From: Astrocystis sublimbata
Lineage: Eukaryota > Ascomycota > Sordariomycetes > Xylariales > Xylariaceae
DNA length: 64,000 nucleotides
Assembly (NCBI GenBank): GCA_022453515.1
Contig: JAJNNY010000027.1
Coordinates: forward strand, 124,001-188,000
Direction: 5' to 3'
Below, piece by piece: positions 39,151 to 51,519 of this stretch. Below the pieces are notes generated by a model. It did not search any database, was not told the DNA's origin, and saw only the letters and a list, made by a program, of their open reading frames with translations. The position numbers and the translations under genes are program-made. How positions within the stretch are numbered: the stretch's first letter is position 1; each line of letters starts with the position of its first letter.

Positions 39151-40072
39151 TCAAAGCTTAGTCTTGGGCGCATCCCAATAAGCGCCCTCCGCAAAGTCAA
39201 TGACTGCATCCTCCATCTGGAGGGCAAGTTGCCATCGCCCCAGTCCCGGCCAGAAGTTCTCGTCCGCCACGCTGCTCGTCAGCTCGCCCTGCTCGTTCTT
39301 CTGCGATAGATCCGCCCAGGCCAGGCTGGCGAGCTTCGTAGACTGCGCCGGCATGATCCTGCACCAGCGATCCGTGCCCGGGAGCTCGCCTTGGGACCCC
39401 TCGCCCGCCGGCAATGGAGGCTGTACGAGCGATGCGTCAATGCCCACATACCGCAGCCACGAGAGGGACAAGGGGAAACTCGGTGTCCAGCGCATGGGCG
39501 TGAACCTGGCCTGGAATAGCGGCACGTTGTTTGCTCGCGATTCAGATGGGTCTCCCGTCGTGTCGTGTGGGTAGACCCGGACGCCCTTGGCGCCGCCGTC
39601 GAGCTCGTCCCACTCGAAGCGCGCTAGGTGTTTGGGGATATTCCAATCTGTCAAAGGCGCAAGCGAGGCCTCGGTTAGCGTCCCAAACCAAGGAGCTAGT
39701 CATCTGGGGAAGTGGTGACGGACTCTTGCGCCCGTTCCAGCAAGTATACTTCTGCGAGACGTAGATGCGGCTGATGCGCGCGTTCTTCTTCGTCTTCCGC
39801 CGCCCGTCTTCCTCCGTCTCGTAGTTGAAGGAGCCAGGACAGACGATGAGCTCGTCGTAAGCGCCGACCGGGCTCTCTGTGTAGCGGATCACTTGAAATT
39901 GGCCTATGCCGCCCCGGTGCTCCCCAGACCCCGCCGGCGATGCATACGGGGAATCTCTTTCGAGCGGCGAGTACGCATGGTCGGGCAGCTGTCCAGCCTT
40001 GGAGAGGAAGCTCACGATGTACACGGTGCCCTTTAACTGCCACGGCGCAGGCACTGGTTCAATTTCGTCCAT
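39151..40072 (-). CDS. Acetoacetate-decarboxylase-like protein (uncharacterised fungal family)
   Basis: Two minus-strand exons, 40072-39724 and 39647-39151, join in phase into 281 residues. Residue blocks typical of fungal proteins with an acetoacetate decarboxylase-like fold are present: PAPWQLKGTVYIVSFLS near the start, then IGQFQVIRYTESPVGAYDEL, a central RISRIYVSQKYTCWNGRK, and across the splice KNWNIPKHLARFEWDE. The intron is 76 nt with a weaker donor (GTCCGT). I cannot confirm a catalytic lysine, so enzyme activity is not claimed. An in-frame Met 32 codons upstream is possible; the chosen MDEIEPVPAPW fits the usual family beginning. No signal peptide or membrane segment is evident. Its neighbours give no clear pathway. 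Confidence 0.65.
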
Positions 40073-40782
40073 TTTGTACTTGTAGCAATTCGCAATGGGA
40101 CAGGATTGGATGAGGGGCAACTCGAATGGGTTTGGTAGGAGGCATTCTTCATTGTATGTACAATACAAGTCTAATATTACCTACCTAGTACAGCAGTTGC
40201 AACGGTGGGTCCGTGGCCGTTTGACGCACAGGTACATACAATCGTGTTACTCTACCTATTTATTACCTATTACGTAGTAGCACAAGGCAAGGGCCTCGGG
40301 TGCCTCCAATATCCCAAAGCTAGTCGGCTGGGCATGACGGTGTTCGCAGAAGGCAAGGAAGGCGAGCCCTACCGATCCAGATCTCGCCTGGGATTTGCGA
40401 TCCCCGACAGTGAGAGAGTCCTGCAGCATTGCTCGGCGCGTTGTGGTCAGTTGGACGGGACTATTGATTACACTCTTTGTGGTAGCGATTTCCTAGATCT
40501 AGTACATTTGTCTCGTACATAGTAAATACATCTGAGAGATTGTAGGTTCGCTAGCCCTACAGAGATATAATCCCTCCTGCTCAAACTGTCTTCATTCATA
40601 GGAGTTGAGGATTGTTCTGACTATTTCCATCAATCGTACACGCACCTCTAACATTCATGTTGGTCTGATATACATGCGTAAAGTGGCAACTGGGACTTGA
40701 ATTCTGTGAGTTTGAAGTTGTGTATGACCAGTTAGTCTTATGATCATTTGTCCATGGGATTAACATCAATGGTCATGTGTGC
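40073..40782. other. Intergenic
   Basis: Holds the promoter of the decarboxylase-like gene and the 3' region of the transcription factor gene. A short plus-strand frame at 40205-40522 has no recognisable feature. Confidence 0.5.
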
Positions 40783-43620
40783 TTACCGAGATAAGAGATG
40801 GGTTTCGTTGAGTTTTCTGATGGGACGGCCGAAGTGGTCAACAGAAGGTACCGAAGTTCGGGGCCTTTGATCGTCATTAGCATAGTTCAATGTTGGGTTT
40901 TCTGGATCGGAACTTACTTCGATATATGGATCAGCCGAGCCGGTCAATACTGAGTCAATGAAAGCCCCCATATCATTGATGTGCGAGGGAAACATGGGGG
41001 CTCCCTCGAACATAGGGTCAAAGAATGGCGAAATGGAGCCTACAAAAGGATCTGTAAGTAGTCGAATTGTTAGTGTTTAGCCACAAGCTAGTTAGAAATG
41101 GACATACACACCCTGGTCAATGTGAAATGCGCCTAGCTCTGAGCTCTCATCAGGCGTTACTACTCCTTGGCTGTCACTCGAGCTTTCATCGGGGTCGCGC
41201 CCTAGGACACCTGGTAGGACTGATTCAAGGGCAGCAGCAGCACGCTTAACTTCAGTCGACATGGGCGTCCTGGGGCCCCATATCTCTTTCGTTTGACGCA
41301 AAGTTTGCTTGATCTCATTGAGCTCCGAGCTGCTGACCCTGTCACCATTTTGCTGCAGGTAGAAGCATAATATGCTCACAGCGAGGAGGTAGTCGTGGCT
41401 GAAAAAGCAGGTGACTCGCCATCTGACTGAGTAAAGGCGCCCGCCGGTTTTGAGTCCCTCGTAGACAATTTGGTTTAGTTTCAAGATCTTGAGTGCGGCA
41501 GCAACAGTGGTCTTGGTTGAGTACGAATATCGGTCATCCTCGTTGGCCGATCTCAGATATTGCCAATGAAGGATAACTTGGCATTTGTAATGGTTCATCT
41601 GAATGAAAATGCGCTGCAGCAGTATCTGCGGCGGAACTGTAACAGATTCGGACTGTTCCTGAATTCTACAGTATTCCGGGATCTTCAAGAACATGTCCTC
41701 GATCTGTCGGTCAACCTGCAAGACTTGAGCATATGTAGGCGGCTGCGTTTTCGTTACGATATCAGCGACAGCTGTGTACATGCGGCCGATCCGTAGTTTG
41801 GCCAAGACGACTAATATCGGAGTTGGGTCAGTGTCTGGACGCGAAGGTGGCAACTCGGGTGAGCTGGGATCGAAGTCACTATCGAAGAGATTCCGGGGTT
41901 CGGCTGTGTCAACAAATGCGTCGTTGATCAGGCGCGGCACTCCAAGCTGTCCTGATGTCGCGATGTCTGTCATCCGTTAGCACCACGGTTTGGAATGTCC
42001 TTTGCGGACAACGCAATGTACGCATCACAGCTGACTACAGTAATGTTAGTAAAACGATTACGAGACTTCGAGGTTCTCTATGGATCTTGGCATGGGAGGG
42101 ACAATAGTTTATACGGACCCTAAATGATAGAGCATTGCCCATACTCTGCGTCGTAGCTCGCCATCTGCTTCCGTTAGCACCGGGATACGCATCATGATGG
42201 TGAAATCATACCATATGGTGAGATGGACTTGAAGTGGTCAGGATCTCTATGATAACCCATGCGCACTGTAGATGTGGAACATTGGTTAGTTACCCGTGTG
42301 ATTCTTAGATAGAGAGCCCCGGTTTCAAGCTCCTAGTAATCATGATGTTGAAATACCCGAACTGATCACTTACTTGCTAATTGCACTGTAGTGCTGAGGA
42401 TAATCCATGCTTCGTTGTTGACGTCGCGTCGACGCATATATTCGGCAGCAAAATGGTGAATCATGGTCTCGAGGACGAGCGGGCCACATCTCGTGTACTG
42501 TCCGAGTACCAAACACTGTACAGTCTTCTCACGATAAATAGCACCAAGCGAGACATAATCGAGCTGTTGACCAGATCGAAACTGGTCCACGTCATACTCT
42601 CGGAACGTCACTGCTATTGAGAGGGTGCTGAACAAGAGGCCTAGCCACATGACAGGGACGTCTCGCGATCCCTCCCAGAACGAGTCGTACTGTTGATATT
42701 GTGAGTAATCTCCCATTTAAAGGACCCTCGGTGGAGATACCTGCTTCAGAAAATCGCGTTTGTGAATCGCACCTGGGATGCTAATCAGTACCAGCGGGAT
42801 TTACAGAGTGGCAAAGCAATACCAACATGATGAAAGCTCAAGAAGTTCAAAGTATTCCGAAATAAGATGGTCGGCAAAGTTCTTAGGAGGTACAGCTGCC
42901 AAGATCTCATCCTTGCTGCAAGGTCTGCAGCCGTAGAGAAGGGGGGAATCTCGAGGATTGACGGATGGAGGCTCAGCGACCGCTCGGTCTGGTCTGGGGT
43001 CATCCGAATCAAGGAAATCGTTTTTCAGCTCGGCAATCGCGTCTATGATCGATCTATAATGGGTTTGGTCCCGATACTGTGTTTCGGTGCTGCTGGACTT
43101 TAAACTTCCAACATGCGAGGCATCGCGTCCCTGCTCGTTAGGCGAAGAAGCTATGGTCACAGGTGAGCCTCCTGCCCCTTCACTCTGGTTCATGTACGAA
43201 ACCAGAAGGTTTTCGAGATGTCTCAACCGATCCTGAACCCCCGTAAGAGGGGTTGATGCAGTACCATCTTGCACATAAGTACATGACGCTTCAAGACCCC
43301 GTTTCTGAATTGTGTTAGCATGATTAGATACACGGTTGGAAGCCATCGTGGAATTGCGAGATTGCTGTATAATTAATTACCTTGCAAGTAAGACATGGGG
43401 TTTGCCGGTCGCATCTCAGTCTACCACGGCGGTTAGTGAATTCTGGCCGACTGCACGTCGCTTGTTACACACTGGGTATTGGCCATGCATACTTTCGACG
43501 CCGACACAAGTTGCAGCTGAGCTGCGGTTTGTCCCGGCGCCTGTTTGGAGGTGGACGAGGACGTCCTCCGGATTCAACGGCTGCAGGGCCGTGGGCGCTA
43601 TTATCGCCACTTGAGGACAT
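40783..43620 (-). CDS. Zn2Cys6 transcription factor with fungal-specific regulatory domain
   Basis: Predicted binuclear zinc-cluster regulator. Exons that can be fixed are 43620-43493, 43420-43381, 43304-42827, 42772-42741, 42689-42374, 42265-42212, one starting at 42167, a large one ending at 41112, and 41051-40783. The cluster is rebuilt across two introns: CNLCRRRKLRCDRQTPC, then LTCKKRGLEASC, so all six cysteines are present. A short coiled-coil linker (GVQDRLRHLENLLVSYM) follows. Then comes the fungal-specific domain with VPVMWLGLLFSTLSIAV, MRMGYHRDP, LRRRVWAMLYHL and LGVPRLINDAFVDTAEPRNL. The joining of the segment around 41965-42125 is not settled: no single standard intron gives an open frame matching the family there, so an extra tiny exon or a lesion is possible. 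The C-terminal part is acidic. The target genes are unknown; the P450 and permeases to the right are candidates by proximity only. Confidence 0.85.
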
Positions 43621-44908
43621 GGCAGCTAGCTAACTTGGCCAAGCACATCAAATGATGCAGTCTCGAAGCCGATTGCCTCTGTCATTGGATATAGTTGACA
43701 GACCATGAAAATGAGGGTCCAGATCGCATGAATATTCAACACGGCTTTACCACTAAGAGACAAATGGCAAGTAATACGGATGTGGTGGGAATGTAGATAT
43801 GATGATGCAGGTGATAGTCCGTTGTGGGACCAGCCGACCGTCCGAGCCAATCAAACTGCTTTACTGTCTTGGATATCAACTGCAAAGGGGTAATCAACTG
43901 CTGCCTAGATACCTGTGAGAAGTCATACTACTGCAATGTATTTCTCTGTGAACTTGGTAAGAGGAACTTAGTGTTCAAGGGTGATGTAACAAACTTGGTT
44001 ACTTAACACTAGCAGATTCTCATGACCAAGTGAAAAAAGGCTTAACTTTCATAAATGCTACGAATGGCTTTACTAGAGCATACAGACTTCTCAAATGATG
44101 TAAAGCAGCGATATATAAATGCTAACCTTTTCTATATAACTAGTTAAGGGCATGCTTTCCTTTTTATATCGGTTTATATTTGCTTTACCTTCCTAAAAAA
44201 GTGGTTATTGTGACCAATGGTACTTTATAGAGGTCTTTATACATAAGAATAAAAGCAAAGGTGTGGTTTGATCCTTATCAAGACGTCTGGCGCGAGACGC
44301 TTGCCCTTTCCTTGCACACAGTTAGTTATATGTACACATCAGGATCAATAATATATACACAGTTGAAATTGAAGCAAGGTATATGTAGCTAAAACTATGA
44401 ACAATAAAAGAAATAGAAGTAAGAATAAATTCACAAACATGAGTACAAGCGGGCTAAGCCTTGTTGTTTAAAAGCTACGTACTTAAGTACCTTTCACTCA
44501 TAGCGTTAATGGAATAACGGCGGGATCGTAGGAGCACTACCGCCATTGTCCCTTCAGTCCACTAACTCAACATTAACTGGCAGAAACGCGTTCTCTGAAG
44601 AAAATTGACGCGTACATTCACGCGACTCACGCCACGTGCTTCCAACAGTAGTAGCAGTCACAGGTAGGCCATCGCCTGGCAGTTCCAATGTCCTTACTTA
44701 GCAGTAACTGGCCGACCCTCCAGTGAATCAACGCCTGCACCAAACTTGCAACATCTTGTTTTGTTGTTTTTTCCCACCTTCTGCAACCCGCCCATGAAGG
44801 GTAGCTACAGTATCATCAGATTCTTGACTCATCGGTCCCTCATCGTCGCTCATTGTGTGCAAACCCCATATCATCACACTCCTAACAAAAGCAAGAACAA
44901 CACCAACA
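43621..44908. other. Gene-free, AT-rich region with repeat relic
   Basis: From about 43980 to 44480 the sequence is strongly AT-rich, with many TA steps and stops in all frames, unlike the flanking genes. It contains copy B of the dispersed repeat. This fits a decayed repeat, possibly RIP-mutated. The last 200 bases are the promoter of the MYND gene. Confidence 0.6.
44264..44365. repeat. Dispersed repeat, copy B
   Basis: Same orientation as 11919-12025. It shares TGGTTTRATCC, ATCAAGACGTCT and the block CGCTTGCCCTTTCCTTGCAC, and ends with CAGTTG. It lies inside AT-rich, gene-free DNA, as expected for a mobile-element relic. Confidence 0.7.
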
Positions 44909-47178
44909 ATGGCAGCTCCAGCAGCGGCCGCTCCAGGAGCCGTTGATTCAGTTGAAAAGCTGTTCGGGGCTATGCTCAATCCAGAAAGCATTCTCGAAGA
45001 CGACACCGAGGTAAGCAGTTTCTGCCTATGATGCATATTCATAGCATGAAGTGCCTTAAAAGGCCACTCTGCTCCATGATCATCTACAAGTTGCTGAATA
45101 TTATGGCACCTTATGGCATTGGTTCACTCGAGTAGAAACGACTGACTTTGGTGTGCGACAGAGCGCCACTAACCGGATCTACAATGCCCTACGAACCTTC
45201 TTGGCGGATCCCCCTTCAGAAGACCCGGACTACCCGTTCCTTCTACATTACATCTCGCTAGCCGCCGAGAAAAGAAAGACGTCGATGGTCGGCTACTTCC
45301 GCCAGCAAAGTATGTCATAGACCTAGTCTGTAATCTTTTGTATCGCTTCATCATAACTGCTAGCTTTTATCGCCTTTACACACATTCTTCTCTTTCCATT
45401 TCGAGAACAGCCAAGATGCCTAGCAAATCTAGTATTTGTTGAAGGGCCGTTGCTGACTTCACTATGTGTTGAATAGTGGCACACCTGGCAATGCAGAAGC
45501 CTATCGACCGCAAGGACAAGAGTGCTAAAACCCGACAGCTCAAATATTACAGATGGCTGGCTCTTGGGCTCAAAAACGAGTCCTGGCCCTTCCCAACAAT
45601 GAAGCCAGGAGGAGCCGCGTCTACAGTACGAATCGCAGGATTGGCCAATCCAACAAGCTGTGCCTTTTGCCATAAGCCAGGCGCCAACTACAGATGCCCT
45701 ACATGCAACATCCAGGACAATAAATACGTGGTGAACAAGACTGCATACTGCAACAAGAAGTGTCTTGAGGAGCATCATGACACTCACAAACCAATTTGCG
45801 AGGGCCGTGTCATGGTCTACCGCACTGCTCAAATGCTTGGATTCATCTTCATGGCAATGCAGGATGCCACGTATGTCTACCCTATCGGAAAGTCCTTCCT
45901 GAAGAATGGTATTATTTACCTCATCGACGGTGACTGGGACCGCGCTGGCATGACGGGACGATCTGTATTCTTCCCCTTTCCCAAGCATCAGGTCGACTCA
46001 GCGGAGACTCATCGCGCCTGTGAGTATATATCCAGCCTTGTTGTTGTATTGCCTTATTTTGCTTGCCTTTCTCGGAGTACTGGTTGCTGAATCTAGTAAC
46101 ACATCGAAGTGCTGTACTGGGGTCAGTGTAAGGAACTGAACCTCTCGTTATATCCTCTGATCAGATATATGTTCAAGCGTAAGTGGCTATTCTGTCCAAG
46201 TTGGTGTTAGGGTTTGCTGATTCTAAAAACGATAATTATAGAAATCTGCGGAAACGTCGAGCTGATATTCATCTCACCCAAGAATGTGTTGCGTCCCATT
46301 TGCCAACTCACCAAGGGAAGAGCCTTCAACCTTTGTCTTCACAGACACATATGCTTAGGACTCACTCTGGCATCGGGCGAAAAGTACATCATCGATCTCA
46401 CCGGAGCCTCATTTGGCTGGCACGAGGTTCTGACTCCTTGGGAGACATGGATGGATTTGCGAGCCGGTAGATGGGAATCGGATCCCTTCAGACCCGCAAC
46501 CGGTGATCTCAAGGAGTATATTTCGAACAATACTCTGGATTCGTTCCAACAAGAGGTCCGGATCATGTTACTGAAGACTCTGGTTCACGAGCTGAACGGC
46601 TTGCTGCGCGCCAACAATTGTCAATCGTTCGACAAATTGGTCAAGCTTCCTGAACCCGAATGGAGACGAGCAGAGGGTGAGATTGTGCAGATGGTCCAGA
46701 ACCAGATCTATCTACGTGTGACGTGTGAATATCACAAAACCGCGTATCGCCTCTATTTTACCCCTCCTCCCGAGTTCGCACTTCATATCGCAAAGAGAGA
46801 TGCGGCTGCATACAAAAAAGGTAAGATCATCTTCTGCAGCGATTCATAACATGTTTCTGCTTTGTATTTAGGTGTCAATTTACTCCCTCTCGCACCAGAA
46901 CTCGCGGCAGTATTAACAGGTGCAATTGCTAACTTCCGGTGTGCTGTAGTCTGGATGAGTGGAAAGGAGTACGATCAACTCAAGAATGGCGGTGCAGACA
47001 TGAGAGCGATTGTGAGTAGTTCTTGAATGCTTTCTTCTAGCATCCCTGTCTAGTGACCTCCAGACTACATTAATTCCTTCTTAAGTCTGCTGAATACTAA
47101 TGTTAGATCTCCTAGTGGGGGGAACGTTGTGAGAAATACCTCAAACAGCGAACGGCGGAAATCGTCATCAACATGTGA
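44909..47178 (+). CDS. MYND zinc-finger protein (function unknown)
   Basis: Seven exons, 44909-45010, 45162-45309, 45477-46019, 46110-46178, 46242-46820, 46872-47011 and 47116-47178, join in phase into 547 residues. An Ala-rich start (MAAPAAAAPGAVDSVEKLFG) and helical region precede a MYND zinc finger at about 145-191: CAFCHKPG, then CPTC, then YCNKKC and HKPIC, with all zinc ligands in place. MYND fingers usually bind proline-rich partners. The remaining 350 residues have no SET motif that I can see, so methyltransferase activity is not suggested. The sequence includes LYWGQCKELNLSLYPLIRYM, WHEVLTPWETWMDLR and, at the end, ERCEKYLKQRTAEIVINM. The fourth exon begins at an AAG acceptor that is the only one keeping the frame open. 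Expression and partners are unknown. Confidence 0.85.
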
Positions 47179-48797
47179 GCGATTGAACGTGTCAAAACCT
47201 GGAGGACAAGCTCCACACGGAAAAACATTCTCAACCAATCATGACAGGGAAGTGTAAGAGTCCTGAACGACCTCAGCAAAAAGGGAGGAAATTGGCGGAT
47301 GATTCCGATGAGATGTCTGTTGCAACAGTTTTGCAGGTCCTACACGGTACAACACATTACCCAATATTAGCTCTCGACATGCTATCTCGATATGCTACAA
47401 AAAATGGAGTAGGTCACAGTACTTTGACGAAGTCGTTGTTCCTAGGGAGGAAACAGACAAGACAACTAGGTAGTCGCGCACATGGCAACAGCGCACAATT
47501 ATGAGCCAATAGTTCCTGAAGCTGCAATAATTACTGGCTTTCTCCGGGCCAATTAAAATCCTTCAAGTTCAGATAACCGTTTAACGTCCCGAGATATGCA
47601 TTTCCTGTCGCACGAATCCTTCTAGCCCTCTGCTGTGTTTGAGGGTGCTTCTAAGTGCAAGAACATACGCCGCATGGGGAATCTGACAGCGCCTGGGTTA
47701 CATCCTCGAACGCCACGACGTCGCTACACACCGTTGAGCTGCGTACCGTGGGTAAGGCATAATTATCATCACATGGTATGACATGGTACACCAGATTGCG
47801 TGGTATGGCATAGGGTAGTAATTGTACTGTTTTCAAAGTAGTTCTATCTGCCCGATTGATTAGCATCTATCAAGTCCGACTATCTAAGAATGGGAATTAG
47901 GTCTACGGCAGTATAATGCCAAGAAAGCACCACGTTTTCTCCGGTGGTCCAATCAATGTTGAGAAAATCTCCGATCGTGGTACAGTACATGTCAGTTCCA
48001 GTCCCCAACTTCACGATCGAGATATCGTCTAGTCCTGACTCTTATGTACAGGACACGCAAAGCCACTCTTTTCTCCGCGGTTGTCCCCACCTATGCTCGA
48101 TCCCTGTAATAACTAGCATTGCGAGCTCACTTTGACGGATGAAAACTGCCAATGGCAGCTTGCGCTACAGATGCCTGAGCCGCAAGAAGAAGTAAGGTGA
48201 GAAGTCGCGATGCGGATTCCGCCGAGCTCGTCAAGTCACAGCTGTCTCTTATCTCAAAGACCTCACCAATCTTTATTCTTTGGTACTGCCAGCATCATAG
48301 ACGATTCATAAGTGGGCGGGACCGTGGCGAAGATGTGGATTCTCATAATGCAATGGTCATCTGATCTGACCACCACCGGCACACCGTTGGGGGATCTAAA
48401 TATGGCAATGTAAAGTGACAGGCTTCGAAAATAGCAACAACAAGGCAAAACACGAAACGGTCAGCTTGTGCTATCATGACGAAAACGAATTAGAGATTTG
48501 CAGAATGGTAGTTATTGAACATCTAGGTACACATGCAAGCCAGTCGTGAGCCGTGCTGTCGTGGTAGTGAGACCTGTCTGCATCGGGTAATTGCCTATCA
48601 AGCAGCGGCACAGCACTGATCCGTAGGATTCGTTGTATCAAGACCAGAGTGCTACCATGGGCTAACGTGAACCGCCGATGAGTTCGCGGTATAAGATCTA
48701 TGCGAGTTCTTTCGTATTGTAACATTTCGAATCATGATGCTCTGTCCCTAGTCCACTACTCGTGCCCTTTCTTGTGCCCCTGACCTGTATTTTCAGT
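47179..48797. other. Intergenic, upstream of the P450 gene
   Basis: No supported gene. Frames such as 47241-47504 are short and lack family features. The last few hundred bases are the promoter of the P450 gene. Confidence 0.55.
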
Positions 48798-50680
48798 ATG
48801 GAGGACATACGCCTACTCATTCTATGCCTAGCGGCACCAAGCCTTCTTTTTTCTGTGTTTCGCCAGTTCTCAGCCTGGAAGGAGAGTACTGTAAATTCCG
48901 ATGAAAAGTTTCCTGGGCCACGACAATTCCCAGTGGTAGGCCGAATACACGACCTCGACAGGTTCTGCATGTGGAAGAAATTCAAAGAGTGGGCCGACGA
49001 GTATGGTCCGATCTTTCGCACGAGCATGGTGGGCCAAAAGTTCATTATCATCTCTGACGAGAAGATCGCCGAAGAACTGCTTGTCAGACGTGGCAACAAA
49101 TACGCTGGTAGGCCTCAAATTCGAGCGCTCCTAGACCATAAGACCAGCCCTGTTTATGTTGCACTGATGGACCGTCAAGGTAAGTGGTGTGCGTTGCATT
49201 GGCATGCTCATTCAGCTGACTCGAACAAACCTGCAAGAACACTGGAAAGAACAGCGGAAATGGGTACATGCCGCGGTGACTGATTTTCATCGACACCACT
49301 ATTATGGGGTGATCGAAGCGGAAGTGCGAAGATTTCTCGCAGTCCTCTTGATCGACCCAGTCAAATTCCAAGCGAATGCGAGAGAGCACTGCGGACGCAT
49401 AATGAGTAGTTTAACCTGGGATGACGCCTCCCAAGGTAAACAAACCGGCGATCACGCTGACGTGACTTTGGGGCAAATGTCAGTTTCTGGCCCAATCGTC
49501 AACGTCTTGACCCCTTTATGGCACTTGCCTTGGGCTCTTAACCCCTGGAAGAAATTTGAACAGGCCAGATTGTACGTAACCAACTCTTGCTCCTCATCCC
49601 TGTTAGGGATGGTCCCAAGACATCCATAACAGAACTTATACCGAGTCATAAGCATTGCAAGTAGCAGGTACTAACTCTACCGATCAAAGTGATTACCAGA
49701 GTACATGGTGGCTAAATTCATTTCAAATCGCGAAGCAAAGGTACTTGGACGGCAATCTTCATGAACATTCTTGGACCTACCGATACTTCAAGGGGCTCCA
49801 AAAACAAGGCAACAATACACTGCAGCAGAATGCAAAAGAAGAAGAGTTTGCGAGTTGTATGCTCGGTTTTCAGAATTTGGTTGGGGTCCTCACGGTAGCT
49901 GGCCCTCTCGAATTCTTCATCATGGCAATGACCCTGCATCCTGAGTGGCAGCGGAAAGCTCAAGAAGAGATCGACAGAGTTTGTGGTGATAAGATGCCGA
50001 CTACTGCAGACAGTCCGAACCTCCCAACCGTACGAGCCTGTCTCAAAGAAACGACGCGGTGGAGGTCCGGGGTACCTATAGGTGAGTGCTAAATTCACCT
50101 TATTTAAAAGTAGCATAACTGATCCATCTTCTCAGGTGTTCCTCACCAGTGTGAAGTCGACGACGAGTTTCGCGGTGAGAAAATAACCAAGGGTACCGTC
50201 ATCGTGGCGTGCGAATGGTGAGCCTCTCTTTAATTACCCTATCATATGCCCAACTAAGAAAAATCCAGGGCAATGAACCGCTCCCCAGAGAGATATCCGG
50301 ACCCCGAGAGCTACCGCCCTGAGCGTTACCTCGAAGAAGGTTGGCCAACCTACCAAGAACCGCTATCGAGGTACCCGAACTTTCGCGAGGGTGTCGGCAT
50401 GCACACCTTCGGCTTTGGCCGCCGAACATGCCTTGGACAGCATTTAGTAGACGACGAAATGTTTCTCACTGGTGCTGCTATTCTATGGGGTTTTAATCTC
50501 AATAGAACTAGGTGCCCAAAAACCGGGGACATTGTAGAGTTTGACTCTGAGGCGACCAATGCCCATGTCATTCTAGAACCACTTCCATTCCCATCTGATA
50601 TACAGCCTCGAAGTCCCGAGCGCGCTGCCCAAATCCTCAGTTCCTATCAAGACGTCAGGAGTGAGTTACGAACTTGGTAA
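48798..50680 (+). CDS. Cytochrome P450 monooxygenase, membrane-anchored
   Basis: Heme-thiolate monooxygenase, expected at the endoplasmic reticulum with its N-terminal anchor (MEDIRLLILCLAAPSLLFSV). Exons 48798-49179, 49238-49571, 49690-50081, 50136-50217 and 50269-50680 join in phase into 533 residues, normal for the family. A proline-rich hinge (FPGPRQFPVVG) follows the anchor. The I-helix region is atypical (LVGVLTVAGPLEFFIMAM), without the usual acidic-Thr pair. The K-helix ExxR is present in LKETTRWR. The PERF-like motif is RPERYLEEG. The heme-binding loop is FGFGRRTCLG, with the Cys ligand at about 451. The substrate cannot be read from sequence. It lies between the MYND gene and a permease, next to an AT-rich relic. 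The atypical I-helix (Pro-Leu-Glu where Gly-Thr-type residues are common) might alter oxygen activation. Confidence 0.92.
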
Positions 50681-51519
50681 AGAGTTGTTGAGCACCTGGG
50701 AAATTCATTCCGCGCTTTTCAGAGCATGTTTGATTACTGGGGCGGGCGGTGCAGATTGCTTTCACGGTTTCGCGTTACTTTCGGCAGTATGTTTACCATG
50801 CCATAACTAGTGTTATCTCATACCTGTGTAAATATTTAAGCAGCTCTAGTAGCAGCTTAGGAACAAGCATAGTTATGTAAACAACTCCCTTAAAGTGCTA
50901 TATAAAATATAAAACACACTTAAGATCTTAGCAGTTTATAAAACCCTTCTAGAAAGTAATAAATAATGTTTAATATTGTTTTACTACTACTTGCCTAGTG
51001 TTATAGTAGTTATTTAACAATAATTTATTGATTATATAATAGTTATTTTATGACTTACAAAGTATTTATAATGCTATATGCCGACTTGGAAGCCATATAT
51101 AACCATCTCATCTATTTATATGGCGCCTCGTTGTCAAGCTTTTACACTAGAGTAAAGGAATGCAATAGTAACTAAGTAGCATAGTAGGGGTTAGGCTTTA
51201 ATTCTATTGATTCCTATGCTCTGCTGTTCAGTGGGAGTCGCCTAGTCCTTAAATACACAGGTCTCGTAGCACAAACAGCCCTCTACAAGGGAGCACCTGG
51301 GTCATGGTGAGACTCATGCTACCTTCTAGCACCTGACACTCGTCCCTCACAACACACTCATTATCCTTGCACTACTTCTATGTATCAATATTGATGGGCC
51401 TTTCTCATCTACTCGCACCAACTCAAGCTCGGATAGGGCCGAAATTTTGACTCTCAACTTCTACCGTTGGACCCCAAGTGATAATGTAGAGATCAGGTAT
51501 AACGCGTCCGGCGTGATTT
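50681..51519. other. AT-rich relic between P450 and permease
   Basis: From about 50810 to 51120 the sequence is very AT-rich, with runs such as TTATTTAACAATAATTTATT and stops in every frame. The rest is of ordinary composition. The P450 (plus) and permease (minus) genes converge here. Likely a decayed repeat; no ends or target duplications were found. Confidence 0.55.
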
